Positions 33,269 through 46,599 of a stretch of DNA of 64,000 nt are shown here, piece by piece (the stretch's first letter is position 1; every line of letters begins with the position of its first letter). The notes under the pieces are model-generated. The model had not been told where the DNA came from. It worked only from the letters and a program-made list of their open reading frames with translations, and searched no databases. The translations under genes and the position numbers were made by a program. Source of the stretch: Brachypodium distachyon (lineage: Eukaryota > Streptophyta > Magnoliopsida > Poales > Poaceae); NCBI RefSeq assembly GCF_000005505.3, contig NC_016132.3, positions 16,048,501 to 16,112,500 of the forward strand. The letters run 5' to 3'.

Positions 33269-33490
33269 ATGGACTCCAAGGGCTTGTACGCCGTTCTCCT
33301 CGCGGCGGCCGTCGTCGCCGTGTCCTGCTCCTTCGCCTACGCCGCCGACGAGCCCGCCGCCGCACCGGAGGCTTCGAGCCCCGGCGGCATGGCTACCTCC
33401 GCCGCCGCCGTGGCGTCCTCGTCGACGATGCTCCTCGCCGCCGTCCTCTGCCCGGCCGTTGCACTCCTCTTTGGCGACCTGCGCCACTGA
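33269..33490 (+). CDS. Arabinogalactan peptide (GPI-anchored), 73 residues
   Basis: A single exon. Residues 1-25 (MDSKGLYAVLLAAAVVAVSC...YA) form a signal peptide. The short mature part (ADEPAAAPEASSPGG) has the Ala-Pro/Ser-Pro pattern that is hydroxylated and O-glycosylated with arabinogalactan. A small-residue region (ATSAAAVASSS) and the hydrophobic tail MLLAAVLCPAVALLF serve as a GPI-anchor signal. AG peptides sit on the outer face of the plasma membrane or in the wall and are linked to growth and signalling. Length and layout fit the family. Confidence 0.85.
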   Translation: MDSKGLYAVLLAAAVVAVSCSFAYAADEPAAAPEASSPGGMATSAAAVASSSTMLLAAVLCPAVALLFGDLRH

Positions 33491-34355
33491 ACTTTAATTT
33501 AAACCGAGATACTACTACATATACTGCATATATATATATAGCTCCCACCCGTGAATTATATCTGATCTCCCTATATTTTTTTGCTTAACTGCTCGCTTTT
33601 CTGAATTTTGCGCGCCTCGGCGCGTTGTATGTACCGTACCAAACAACAACAGCAACGACAACCAATGGAATTTTATTGATTCGGTTCAGAGATCAGAGTT
33701 GAGGCCGGCCTGGTCTCTGCAGCAGAATTTCACTGACGAAATGTGACATGTTTCTTCCTTCCATCGTTTCAGTCACTCCTTTTCCGAGTTCAGAGTTGAT
33801 CGAGATCGGAAGCTAGCTATCGTACGATACCAAGGTATTTACATCGCATGGTTCGCATGTATCCGCAGGATAATAAAAGGTGTGGCTTTCATCGAGATGA
33901 TAATAAAGATGGGTTGATTGATAAAAGTTGGCAATGCGCAGCATCTCAGCGAAAGAATGGGATATATAAAAGCGTAAAAGCAAAGCCATAAACAATATGC
34001 GCAACCTGATCTCGACCTGACCGACCTTTTTTTTTCAGTACTGTTCGAGTTGAACTTTTTGGAATGTTTTTGCTGCAGTACTAGTTGGAGTCTTGGAGAA
34101 GTGTGTAGCGCAGTACCAGAGTTTTTTTTCCCTTTCTTCTTTTGATAGAAAACAGAAGTGAATGTCCCTATTGTGTAATTTTATAACCAAAGATAGATGT
34201 ATCCTTTTATCTATGCTTTTTTGAACGCCGGGGCTCATGCCATCCTTCTGAATAAAAAAAAAATTAATACTCTTCTTATTTTACCGTGCAAAAACTTGCG
34301 TTCGTTTTTTCTGCTGCAATATAGCAACGTCGTCAGAAATACACGTTGAATGATA
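33491..34355. other. 3' UTR and intergenic spacer
   Basis: Includes a short TATATATATA run at about 33,530 and T-rich DNA. No gene seen. Confidence 0.4.
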
Positions 34356-34715
34356 CTCCCTCTGTTCCTAAATACTACCCCCGTCTCATATTAAGTGATT
34401 CGAATTTGTCCAAATATGGATGTATCTATACCCAAAAACCGTCTAGATACATGTAATATTTCGTCGCTTAATATGGGGCGAAAAAGTATAATTTTGAACT
34501 TTGTCATAAGTCAAATTTCTTTAAGTTTGACCAAGTTTTTTTTAAATCTACTAAGATCTAAAATATCAAATTAGCATATATTACAAAAATATATTTAATG
34601 AGAGATTTAATAAAACTAATTTGGATTTGTAAATATTGGTAGATTTTTTTTATAAACTTGGTCAAACTAAAAAATGTTCAAAGTTATGAGTTTTTATATT
34701 CAGAAACAGAAATAG
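34356..34715. mobile_element. Outer Stowaway-type MITE with a second one nested inside
   Basis: Left end CTCCCTCTGTTCCTAAATA and right end TATTCAGAAACAGAAATAG are inverted copies. TA flanks lie at 34,354-34,355 and 34,716-34,717. The inner TTTGACCAAG and CTTGGTCAAA pair. The element is interrupted after its first 19 bases by the insertion at 34,375-34,486. Confidence 0.72.
34375..34486. mobile_element. Inner Stowaway-type MITE
   Basis: CTACCCCCGTCTCATATTAA at the left is inverted at the right as TTAATATGGGGCGAAAAAG. TA lies on both sides (34,373-34,374; 34,487-34,488). Confidence 0.75.
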
Positions 34716-36091
34716 TACTATATTAAAGAGATTAAATGCGTAAGAAATGACAAGCCATTGCATTAGATTTAATATATATTCAAATACACCATATATCATC
34801 GATATTAAAGAAGAGATGCTGCAGAGCGGTTATACGCCGATGAACATCGGGCGGGTCAGCATTCATACAATGGATTACTTGGCGTCTCTCCACTCAATCG
34901 ATCCTATCTCTCGGCAACCTACTGAAGATTGAAATACTCAGGAGCTTTGCCTGAGGCCAGCAGCTTCCTTCAGATACCACGAAATTTTTCATGAACAAAA
35001 AGAAGAAAGACAGATGCCCATTGGAGTCCTGGAGATCTATCGTTTCCCGGTGTGCTGACGTGCGAGACCTCTCGCCGCACGCCACTGCAGCCTGCAATCT
35101 GCATGTCGTCCAGCCAGTTGACCAGACAGAAAGAACTCTGCTATCTTGGATGCAACAACTTGCTCGGATCCACAAGCGGCTGCTGGACAGAAAGCCTCAG
35201 TATTCAGGACTCTCATCCCGCTTCTGGATCGACGACAGGTGCCTGAACGAACGAGGGGCCGGGATGCCGTTCAAGTCTCGAAAGCGACCTGAGTTTCTCG
35301 TAGCTTGTACACATCGTCCTGAGTTACTTACACATCCATCCACCTATTCAGAGATTTCGTCATGCCCAATAGTGTTGTTTCATTAATAAGCCTACGCTTC
35401 ACATGGTTTGATGCTCCAAACTGGAATTACAGGGGCTGACGTTTACAGCAAGAGAACCCCCAAATTAGTACTACTGAACAACCTTCTGAATTCACGTTAA
35501 AAGTGTTACTCTCTCCGATCCAAATTACTTGTCTCACCTTTGCCTAAATATGGATGTATCTATGTTTAAAAACGTCTAGATACATGTAATATTTCGACAA
35601 GTAATATGGGTCGGAGGGAGTACTATTATTGAAATTGTCGGTGCACCCGGAGAGCAAATTTTACACGCCCGCCTACCCACCCACCCAACTGTAATGTTGT
35701 GGTACTAAATATAGGATCACTGACTTAAACATCTGTTTTGGACAGAGGGATGTGTGTGCAGTTCTCAAATGGTGTATGAACACTTGACACGAGGGCCTTC
35801 AGAAACATGCAGAGCTGCCTTGCAGTTGCAGGGGAGCCAGATGATAGCCGATGTTCGATGGAAAACAGCGGCGTGCAGCAGGCCTCAAAATAACCTGCAG
35901 CAGCTCAGTGTTCTTCTGGTTTGGTTCCTCGATGCTCCAGCCGTTCTCTAAGATCTCCGGGAACAGGCGGTAGAGTCCACTGACAATTCCATTTGGGAAG
36001 CGTAGTTTTGATCTTCAGCTACAGGATCCTGCGATGAAGACGCTGTATTCCTTTTCTAACCTTCGGCTGCTCAGGATCAACGGCGATCGTA
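34716..36091. other. Intergenic region
   Basis: Apart from the MITE at 35,519-35,620 I see nothing certain. A 131-codon open frame at 34,991 (+) lacks any recognisable domain and overlaps a comparable minus-strand frame, so it was not called. Confidence 0.4.
35519..35620. mobile_element. Stowaway-type MITE
   Basis: CTCTCTCCGATCCAAATTAC is inverted as GTAATATGGGTCGGAGGGAG. TA flanks lie at 35,517-35,518 and 35,621-35,622. Confidence 0.8.
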
Positions 36092-39000
36092 TTATTCTGA
36101 GTCGCTGTCCATGTCGTGCATAGCTTTCAATCCCCTAGGGCGCTGCGAGAATGGAACAAGAACATTAGGCCAACTTGAGGTGTTGGTAGTGCATATATGA
36201 TGTAAGATTTGAAAGAGGGCTGGAGGTGATGGCATGTCATATGGCGGTGTCCTCACCTTCTTGGAGACTTTCTTCTCTCGTACTTCGTATCTTTCCAGAG
36301 TCAAGTCGCATAGCCATGTTCCAGGGCATACAAACTGCGAAAGATGAACATGACAAAGGTAAGAACAGCAGAAACCACGACAGTGTAATGCAGACTCAAC
36401 ATAAATATATGAATAAGACTATAGAGATCAATAGTTATGTTCTACTACTATAAAATAGGCACCAACAGGTTTCTTAAGCTTGACTCCAAGTATCTTCCCT
36501 TCTTAAAAAGCCTCAAGTATCGAAAAAGAAGCTTAAATCCAAGCATGCTTCGAACACAAGGACTAATTAGTAATTATTGCTTCACCATAGATTAGAATTT
36601 ATAAATAGAGTTGAAGAGAGATGGGCTCATGCCTGATGGCACATCATCTTTGGCCACGACCTACTAGGTTAGCTCACGGTTACTACTGTTGCCACAACAT
36701 ATAGCAGAATGGCACTTAGTTTGGCTGTTTCGAAGAAAGAAGGTAATTAAGACAAACAGTAGGAATAGTACAACACATCCAGTGGTGAGGAGACAACCTA
36801 ATGTGAAGCATCAGCTTTAAAGTAGCCTTATATTTGTTTCAGACAGAAGCATGCTATTGTAGTATTATGGACCCCTCTGGGCAAGAAAGTTAATCTCAGG
36901 TATAAATAATAACAGGGGCATCACTGAATCTTATTAGTTTATTTGCACCCCTCCTTTGGTCAAGGGGCAAGGCACGCATCGTGCACAGAGATGGCCATAT
37001 GATCCATGTGATCCCATGCACTGTATCTATTAAAAATGCATATCCAAATATATTTACTCCGTGGTAAATTCTTGGTTTTCTGATCCAGCATTTAAGTATC
37101 GAGTCATCATTATTGTCTACTAGTAGTATCGTGTAATTCTTAAGTTTGGAATCTCTGTACAACAAGCAAGGAACTAATCTATTTACTATCTGTACCAAGA
37201 TAAGAATCCTATGCCTCGAAAAAAAGAGAGTGAACAATCCTATTGCAAAATGATATGAGCTGAGTGTAACGAGAAAAGTTTCTAAGGTTGGAAGCTATGA
37301 AGAAAGGTTCATACATTGACAGTCCTCTGGATGGCTTTGACTCTCTTCTTGGGCCTTTGAGGGAGCTTGGATCCCTTGAACACCAAGAAGTCCTCTTCCT
37401 TCTCTTTGTTTGTCAGGGAAACTGCAAAATTTGGCCAAATTGACCCTTCACTTCCTGACGACGAGCCCTTCTTGTCATCTAGAGAAGCTGGCGGTACCCC
37501 ATTGTTGTCATTGTTGCCCTTTGCAGACCGCTCCCTGCCTGGTGATGCAACCGCGCGTATCGTGTTGTTCTGCTGCTGCTGCGACGGTGGTCTCATCGCT
37601 CCAGAGTCCTCTGAATTCCTACCAATTCAATAGCACTTAAGATTAGCGCTAATAAAAAATGGTAATGTTACAATGACAAAAGAGAGGAAAAAAGAAGTGT
37701 TATGTCTATGACTGGTGAACTTGATACACTTTTCTGTGAATTTGGTGTTTTTGGTCGCACCAATTTGAATTTCAAACAAAAATTAATTAATTGCACTACA
37801 CGTAAGGCCTAAAAAGAGGAGGTAACAGTAAAGAGAAGGAAAACACTGAACAAAATCGTCCATTAAATTATCTTGGGAATTGTAGTTATTACCTATTAAC
37901 AGCCAGTTTAATCGCCTAAAAGCTAACCGTGAAAAAAAACAAGGCAAAACAGGCAATAGGTAATGTAATTATTTACAACTAGAAAGAAATACAATGATTG
38001 TTGGTGTCTGATTTCACAAGGAGAATTGGGTGAACATATATTTAACTTACAATTTCTTGCTGTAAATCCATGATTCACACACATTTAGGGAAATGGACAG
38101 CAAACAAGCAATAACTTCCATCCAGCAATTACAAGAAAAGCAAAATGAAAAATAATGGATGAACAAGCTGTCAGCCTGTCACCATCACCATCCACTATAT
38201 GAGTGGTGGTGACTGATTTGAGATAAATATGGTGCTTTTCCTGAAGCCAAAATTAGCCAACAAAAAAGAAGTTGGTATAAGCAAAATCATCCAATCACAT
38301 CAACTGTAAATCTGATAAGCATTGGCATCGATAAAATAATGAAAATCTCATTTGCTACAGTTTTAAGGAAAAATCCAGGAAAGCAATTTTGGAGTCATAT
38401 TCTCCTTGAGGAACACCAAACCAGCACAATCCGACATACCAGATGAAGTAGTCAAAATAAAAGATGAGATTTTCACGAATCAGGTCCCTTTAGAAGACAA
38501 CTCTTTACGATACAGCCAAGCCAAATCAGCTACCTTGAAACTTGGAGCTGGATTGACCAAACAAGCACCAATCCACTGGTGCTTGATGAGAGAAAATAGC
38601 CCTCTAATTTTAGCCTAGCAAAAATCTGCTTCTCATATAGTTTCAGTCTTTCAGTGGCCCAAATTGAGCGACAAAGAAAACAGTATTTAATCCCATTGTA
38701 AATGAACCATATGTGCCCCAAGGATATCAATCAAGGTTCAAATAGAGAAGACCCCAAGAGCATCTTTCGCCTTCACATCCCACAAATCCAGTAGTAATGG
38801 ACTAGGATTACTTCATTTCCGGAAGAACAGAAAGTTGGCCCAAATGATCAATTAGCCAACCAAGACAAATCCAGCAAGATCGAACCACGATCACTCCATT
38901 TTCGGAAGACCAGAAGGTTGGCCCAATGATCAGCCAACCAATGTCAATCATGTTGCCCCAAAACCAAAACCAATCATTGCGTTGCCTACCATGCGTGCTT

Positions 39001-39568
39001 CCATTCTCAACTACCAACACTGCTAACAATTCGGTAGAAACACACAGTTTTCTTAGGAAATGTGTATCATAGAACCACAGAAGAATTTGAAACTAAATCA
39101 GATCAAAAACTTTTAACGATCTAGATCACGTTGCCCAAAGGCAGACATCACGTGACAACGAGCTGCTCTTTTAACCTATGGTGATTCTGATTCTTATCAC
39201 TAACCAGTAACCACAAGGCTGTTAGAGAGGATGGGCAAGCAACACCACAAAATACTCGCACATAAATAGGCTAAAGAACAGCCGTGAGAGCCGATAGATA
39301 CGGACCTGATGGCGCGGTGGTGGGCGTGGCCGGTAGGGTGGTGCTGTGCGGCCGCCGTGGCAGCGGCAGCGGCTGCGCGGCGCTGGCCTACCGCTGCCTT
39401 CTCGGCGGCCGCAGTGGCGGCAGCCTCGACATCGCGGCGCTGCACCTTGACGCAGCGCAGGCGCTTGCGGTTGCCCCACTGCAGCAGCAGGTCGCGATCG
39501 GACGCAGTGCCGCCGCTGCCGCGCGTGGAGCCTCGCGTCTGGTAGTTCTTCCTCGACTCCCTTTCCAT
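36092..39568 (-). CDS. DUF1639 family protein, 231 residues
   Basis: Four coding exons on the minus strand: 39,568-39,306; 37,618-37,315; 36,334-36,257; 36,142-36,092 (TAA), all GT-AG and in frame. The start reads MERESRKNYQTRGSTRGSGG, followed by LLLQWGNRKRLRCVKVQRRD and an Ala-rich stretch. The conserved DUF1639 region covers FLVFKGSKLPQRPKKRVKAI, FVCPGTWLCDLTLERYEVRE, KKVSKK and the acidic end LKAMHDMDSDSE. The family is plant-specific and basic, probably nuclear by composition, and its function is not known. A 5'-UTR intron of about 1.27 kb (40,852-39,587) separates the leader exon from the coding part. The gene model is strong. Confidence 0.88.
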
Positions 39569-39586
39569 CGCCGGACTAGCGTCGTG

Positions 39587-40852
39587 CTGAAAGAAAGAAT
39601 GTCAGCGAGCGGTAATGTAGAGCACGAAAAAAACGAAGAATTCATGCCGGGGAAGGAGTTGAAAATTTCAGTCAAATTGAAATGAACAGAAGTTGGGGAA
39701 TTTGTCTACTTGTGTCAAAGCCGATCAAGACATCGGAACAAGATGGGTTAACAATTTACGAATGAACTCAAATCTTTTCTGAAAGGGGATTAGCTCGATT
39801 TAAGTGGGCGATTAAATCAACCAAATAAAGTTGCAAGCTTCGCGAGTTATGTGTGGGGAAAAGGTGAACTTCTTGCTTCCAGATCGAACCAGCGTAAAAT
39901 CAGGAGACTTAACAGATCAAATCCTAAAAAAGGTGTATCATCTGACTCACGCTCTGGAGAATTCAGCCCAATTTAACTCATGTTCACGGCATAAATCAAA
40001 TTACTGAGAAAGGAGAGCAGAGCAAAACGAATCGAATGGGTGATTCCAGAGTCCGGGATCCAAAAATCCGGTTCTGGAAATCAGATAGAAATGCGAAGGG
40101 AGAAAGTCAAAACTAATCGAAGACACCAATCAAACACACTTCATCAAGAACAAAAGCTACAACCAAAAAAGGGGAACTGAGAGAGATGATCCAAACCAAC
40201 CACCACCAGCACCCTAACTAAACAAGTCTCGATTTCAGCTCCCCTTTGCCAATAGAACTACTGCAAGGAACACCAAACGAAACACATGATAAGAAAACCG
40301 GAACTGGAAAACAAGCGGTAAAAAATCGCTGGCGAAATCGCCCGATCCTAATCAGCTACCACCGAATCGGGCGAATCCCAAGCAAAGGAGGCCAGATTCT
40401 ACTAAATCGTGGCGCAACTCGATGCAGCTCATGCCGTAATGCAGCTCCACGGATAGGATCCAAATCACCCAGTCCGGATTATCCCCCACTTCACTTGAAA
40501 CACAAAAACGCAGAATCCGGAGAATTGGGTTCGAATCATCAAGTCCAGATTGCCCCTCACTTCAATTCGAACGGGAATCGCAGCGGAGCCAGGAGAATCA
40601 GAAAAAGGCCCAGCACAAAGTAGAATTCGATCCCAGGAGAAGAGAGGGGACTGGATCTCCCAGATCAAACAAAAGAATTCAAACAAATCACAAGCTGCAA
40701 CTCAGAGGAAAACAAAATCGACCAAAAAGTTCACGGGGGAGTAAAACTTCCAAGCCCAATCCAAAACTCCTCCCCACCAAAATTACACCGGCAGAAAAAC
40801 AGAAACAAGCAACAGGACCGCAGAGAATCGAAGAGGAAATACCCGTACGTAC
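39587..40852 (-). other. 5'-UTR intron of the DUF1639 gene
   Basis: The minus strand reads CTGAGG|GTACGTACGG at 40,853/40,852 and TTTCTTTCAG|CACGAC at 39,587/39,586. Long leader introns close to the promoter often raise expression in plants. Open frames on the plus strand here are not convincing genes. Confidence 0.65.
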
Positions 40853-41113
40853 CCTCAGACAGATTGTCGCCTTAGCTGCAAGCCTGGTGCTCCAAGCCTC
40901 CAATAATCCACCTCCCAGAACCAAATTCTCTCCTCCTCGAGACGCCCAAAGCGGACAAACGGATTTATGTCTCAGGCTCAGTAGAAATTTGGTACAGCTC
41001 TCGTGTTCTTCTCCTGGTCCCCTTTCTCTTCTTCTTCTTCCCCTCTACAAGGCAAGGCAAGGCAAAGGGCAAAGGCAGAGAGGGGGAGGGTGGAGGAAGA
41101 AGAAGGCTTCCCG

Positions 41114-41120
41114 TTTTATA
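41114..41120 (-). promoter_or_regulatory. TATA box of the DUF1639 gene
   Basis: TATAAAA on the minus strand, followed by a CT-rich leader (about 41,095-40,853) typical of plant 5' UTRs. Confidence 0.55.
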
Positions 41121-44100
41121 CGCCGTCTGCCCCCACACCCGCTCCTGGCCCTCGGCCACACCAAAACCGGATCCGAGCCGTCCGTCGTGAGCCGCTGATG
41201 CGGGGATGGACCGCCAGGATCGGTCCCTCCACTGGTGACTTGGTGACTCCGCTCCACACGGACGCGGTCGATGGACGCCGCGAGGCCGAATGGGTTGGAT
41301 CTGGGCCTTTTGCTGATGGGCCTTAAGTCCTCTAGAAGGGAAGGAAATGGGCTACTTGTAGAGAGGGCGAGGCCGGATGAGTTTGGGCGCCCGTATGGAT
41401 CTGTACGAGAGGCCTTTTGGGCTTTGGGCCTTCAGTCCGTCCTAGTGGGCCGTCTGAGTAATGTGGGCAAAATCATTCTTGTTCTCTTACTCTCAAAAGA
41501 AAATTAAGTGAAAAATATTCAGCTACCTCTACAAGGACTTTCACAGACTTTAGGTGAAACATAGTATAGGACTAGACGATTAAACGCGCGTTGCCGCGTC
41601 CTCTGCTGTGCGCTGTAATGTTGGATGGGTTTGGATTTGATGTGCACGTGTGGTGTTTGGCATGCGTGCCATTCACGTAGGATCCCGTGTTGCTTGGCTT
41701 AGGAGTAGTTATTTTCTATTTTCTAACGAGTCCGTGGCATGAGTTGCTGCGGTGATTTCTCTTGTTCAGGTCGAACGTGGATGTATTTACCTCTCTCCTG
41801 TCCTGTCTTGTATATGTGCCATGTGGTGTTGAGCGGTAGTAAACGTTGGTCGCCACTGTGCTGGCTCGGAGTAGCTCGGTCGGTGGAATTATACATGTCG
41901 ATTTAATTATTGCCTCATGGCTATCGTGTCTGTTCAAGCGGGCCTCCATCGAAAAAAACAAATAATTAAACCGTGCAGCAGGCCCACCGGAACTCACGCA
42001 CGAAACACAGAAAAGAGAGAAGCACGCGCACGATGACGTGGACAATGCTAGGGCGCGAGAATTCTCCGCCCTTTCATAGGGATAGAGACTAGCAATCTTT
42101 GATTGATCTAACCACCAAATTAATAACAAATGTAAGCATAATTAAGGAAACAACAAAAATTATGAACATGACATATATGAGGTTAGTCCAAAATAAAATC
42201 ATCAAACTATATGAGCTATATATTCATATGCACACACATGTGTCTAGCCACCGCTCCTGCACGTACTACCCAATTTATTGACCCCCACAGTTTTCTCTTT
42301 GCATTTTTAATTTCATTTTAAACCATTCTGATACCACTAAATTTGTAATGTCACCAAAATGGGTTTGCACTTTGGACGCTACAACCACCGCACGTTACAG
42401 AAGGTAAAAACATGTGAGGCGTAAAATTTACATATAATTATAACAAGCATTCTGGAGAATAAAGCTTGGTTAGAAAAAAAAACTTCTAAGTGCCTTTATT
42501 CATTCCCATCCAGTTATGCTACATCTACTAAGCGTTCTCATGAAACATCACCGCTATAGCCTATATGCTGCAAAGAAAAAAAATAAGTTAAACAAAGGTC
42601 AGCATCACCTGCCTGCCTGCCAAGGGCCTCTTTAATTCATAGGATTGGAAAAATACAGAAATGGGAAAAATGGAGAATTGCAATGTCATGTCCACTTGAT
42701 CTCTATAGGATTTGTTTTGCAGCAAATTAAGTTTGTTTGATTGGGCCAAATGATTTCTTCCAAGAGGTTGAAGGGCATGTTAAATTTCCTATAGAATGTA
42801 GTACAATGAATCCTTAGGAAAGAATTCCTATAGGATTCAATCCTGCGAACAAATACATATATAACCTAGCATTACTCCGGAAATATAAATGACAAGGGCA
42901 TAAGAACAACGAATTAAGCATATTCTATACAATATGAGTTGTTAGAAGGAAAATGGATAACCAGTATCACATGTGACCGCAAGCTTCCCAACTCGTGAGT
43001 CACAGTTTTTCGGTGGTCTCCTTATTGGTTGGGAGAATGAACTGCCAACCATACAATGTGCCAGTCACTATTTTCGTCGTCCTGAGGTTGCTTAGGCCAT
43101 TATCAAAATTTGTGGTAAATAAACATTCTCCCTGTTTCTAGGCGTTAATTATGTCCTCATTGTACTATTTGTTGTGAAGAAAAAATCTGGATTTGGCATT
43201 AATCATCCGCTTATTTTCTTTGCTCTGTGTGTTTTTTCCATGCATGAGTTAAGATACAATGAACTAGACTGCAATTGTTAGATATTTCACAAATTTACTC
43301 ATGGGTGCTTCTAATATGTAGCACTTATTTTTTGGAAACATTAGCACGTGTGGTACCTAAATAGAAGGATTTAGCATACCAGCCAGGAGTAACTAGTGGT
43401 GTTAGTGTATTTTTTAGTCACTAGTGTTTTGATATATGAGAAGTGTTTTAATTTGGTACAAAAATGAAGTGTTTTGTGGGAGAAAACTAGGGATTATTTC
43501 CTCTAAACTTTTTCTACCAAACAACCATTTGGGATTTCTAGTGTTTTTCATTTTGGGGTGGATAATACCCTAAAAAACACTCCAAAAACTCTAGTACCAA
43601 ACAAGGCCTAATGTGTTTTTAGTTCTGCAAAAGGTTACTGATACGCAAATATACAGCTCGGTTCCTTCATATGGAACTGAATCACTATGGAAGTTTGATG
43701 AAGATGTTCTCTCCAACTAATTCTTACGAATTTATTTGGTGCCATCTCATACAAGAGTTGAAACATTGAAGTAGCCCATCCGAACATTGAAGGAACAAAC
43801 ATAACAGAAGCTCAACATCTAGATAGAGCGAACTGTCAAGACATGAAGTAGCAAATTTTGGTCCCCAAGATAAATAATGAAAAAAGAAACCCAACATTTA
43901 GCAGTACATACCGTAAGATATGAACCACACGTCGACATAATGGTATATGCTCGTTGCAACAATGCAATGCACCAAATTATGAAAAAACTCCTCTCAGGCA
44001 CTCTCAATCACCAATGCCTTGCACCAAATTAAGACTTGTCACCCAAATGAGTCCAAGTTCTCTAATTGGTGATTTGTTGTGTTGCTGTGGCGAAACCATC

Positions 44101-45993
44101 AGTGCAAAACCCAACACTTTGTGCATGATGACACCCTACCTCCCGGACTTATCACGTAAACAGGTCATAGAAAATAAGAAGAAGATCACACTATAGACAT
44201 AACTCGATATAAAGAAATCTGAATTGTGTATTACTATTGGTTCTGAATGTACATGTGACTATACTTTTTTTTTGAACTGAAAGGAAGGGGAGTCCCCTAC
44301 CTTAATTTTATAAACATTTGACTATACATGCATGGAGCATACATTTCACATACAATAATCTGGGATTTCTAAGTTTCTGAAGAGTAAGAAAAATGTTCGA
44401 AGATGCCAAATAAGGGAATGAAGTTCTATAAATTAACCAAATCCCAGGATAGGCAGCTGCAAGGCATTGGTGCTCCCGCTATAATTGCATTTCTTAGCCT
44501 ACTTATAACATCAATTAAATATATGTTTGAAGAACCATGATTAATTTTTTTAGACACATGATTACTTGATTATATATATATGCTGGAGCAAGCACATCGA
44601 TCCCACGAGACGTAGGAACAATCACGCACGTTCACATTCTTGTGGCACACTCATAATTTCTTAAACCGAGTTGATCCACAGTGCCAACTCCGTATGAGAG
44701 ATCTTTAAGCATAGGATTTTGATCAGAACTAACTAGACTGTACTTATCCAGAGTCACACTAGAATTATGCCGTGATATCATGGGCACGAGTGGTTTTCAC
44801 AATACTGTTGCAAGGTTGTTGCTTGAAACATATAAATCAGAGGCAACACCTACTAGCTAGAATAAGAAAAGAAAAAACACCTACAACGCAACTGAATAAG
44901 AAAAAGACACCTAAACTTACATCCCCCGCTAAGCTCAATATATATGCGTGTGTGATCACTTGACAGCATGGACTCCAATCTTCTTCCTTGTCTCCTGAAA
45001 TTTCAACCTTCCAAGAGACTATTGGTCAATATATATGTCAGCAATATTGCAAAAAAAAATGTATGAAACCGGCTGTTCAGCAAGCTATTGGTTAATTAAT
45101 CCCCGCAAAAAAAAATTATATATGTCAGCAAGCTGTTCAGCAGTACTACGAATATAATTAACTTCAAGTTTGCCTTCTTCCACATATCCCCTAATGTATG
45201 AAACCGGATGCCGATATACTTTCTTCTATGGTGATAGACTGGGTTCTTACACAAGGATCTGTATGGTGGACTTGTTGTACAAACTCAAATTCCTTCGACT
45301 CTTGGTTCAAAAGATCACCAAACAATCACTCTAGCCACACACCCCTGGCATGTCGCCATTGCTGGCCGTTGCAATGTGATAAGGGGTGGCCCGATCTTCT
45401 CAGAGAGCAACGTGGATAACTTGTATGATTCTACAAATCTTCTGGCTGTTCACCCATTGCCACATGACGAACTTGCAACCAAATGGAAATTCGCAACACC
45501 ACACACTTGCGCAGTAGTCCGCCGACCACAAACGGTTTCACAATCTTCCAATTCCCAGCGGAGCGACAGATTACGCTCGAACTTTCAGTAGATAAAACAC
45601 CCTATCGAAACGAATATGGTGTAGGTAAAATTCCTGATCGAAACAAAGAAGAATTATATACTTTCAGATGAATGCTTGGAGCAATTCAACAAAAGGTTCT
45701 GAATAAGCTAAAACGTGGTCTAACCCTAACACTAGGCGTACCCCTTGTATATATAGGCGAGGGGCAGCCCAAACACACAAACGGACTCAGACTCAGACTC
45801 AAACTAGATTCGACTCAAACTCATACAACCAATCCGAATAGGACTTGGCATAAACAAGGACTCAGAGGTTCGGGCGCCCCTTAGACGTGTCGGGCTCGTC
45901 GTAGGCTGTCCTGGTGCGCCTCATACTCGTACTCAACTTGTGGTGGGCAGATCATTCTTGTCGTTGGCTGCCCCTTGCACACAAGTTGCCCTT
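41121..45993. other. Repeat-rich intergenic region
   Basis: No gene recognised. 42,626-42,850 looks like a MITE (GGGCCTCTTTAATTCATAGG left; CCTATAGGATTCAATCCTG right). 43,380-43,615 is another MITE-like segment with CCAAACAAGGCCTAA at its right end. 44,085-44,700 shares several blocks with 57,370-57,410 and 60,320-60,640. 44,264-44,315 is a T-run plus a GGGGAGTCCCCTACC phrase, seen in retroelement tails. 45,700-45,780 has TATATATAGGCGAGGGGC, possibly part of an old LTR. Confidence 0.4.
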
Positions 45994-46326
45994 CTAGCGT
46001 TTTATATCCTCCATCTTCATTTGTGGTGCGCCTGCCTCCCTCTCCTCCCTCGCGCGTATCTTAATGTTGGATAACAGCACATGATGATCCTCGCACGCAG
46101 CCTCCTCTCCTCCACGCTCCACGGTTGCCTCAGCCTCAAACCTGATTACACAAAGATACAAAGACTTAGGCAGTATAAAATTCTCATCAATATAAACGTT
46201 AGGTGCAGCTAGGAGTGAGTTCACCTGTTGTTCTAATAACTTGGCACGTGCTCGTGTAATTGGTCCAATGCGTAGATCATTGGGTTTATCTTGAACAGCA
46301 ATATCATCATTAGGCAAAGATGACAA
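45994..46326 (-). pseudogene. Ty3/gypsy retrotransposon fragment
   Basis: The minus-strand frame contains LRIGPITRARAKLLEQQVNS and ENFILPKSLYLCVIRFE. The GPITRARAKxL motif is typical of one end of gypsy-type polyproteins in grasses. No flanking LTR pair could be matched by eye, so this is a remnant. Confidence 0.6.
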
Positions 46327-46599
46327 AGGACCAGAGATGTCCTCGTCACAATGTATTATGCTTCACATGCATGAACTATATAAATTAACAACCTCTTTTG
46401 CTTTTGCAACAACTAGCTAGCTCACAAGATTTTCACCAAGGGAAAAACCTAAAAAAAAAATGCCTGAGGTGTTTGTCCGGTTCTGCAATGTATTCATTTT
46501 TTCGAACCGGAAGAGAGTTGCCTAGTTAATTTGTGGAAAACCGGGCAAAACCCGTGACAACATGCATGCCCACAAACACCCTGGGCAACACTGCCCGAT

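Noticed and set aside
34991..35386. 131-codon plus-strand frame
   Set aside because: No domain, signal or family likeness, and the opposite strand is open too.
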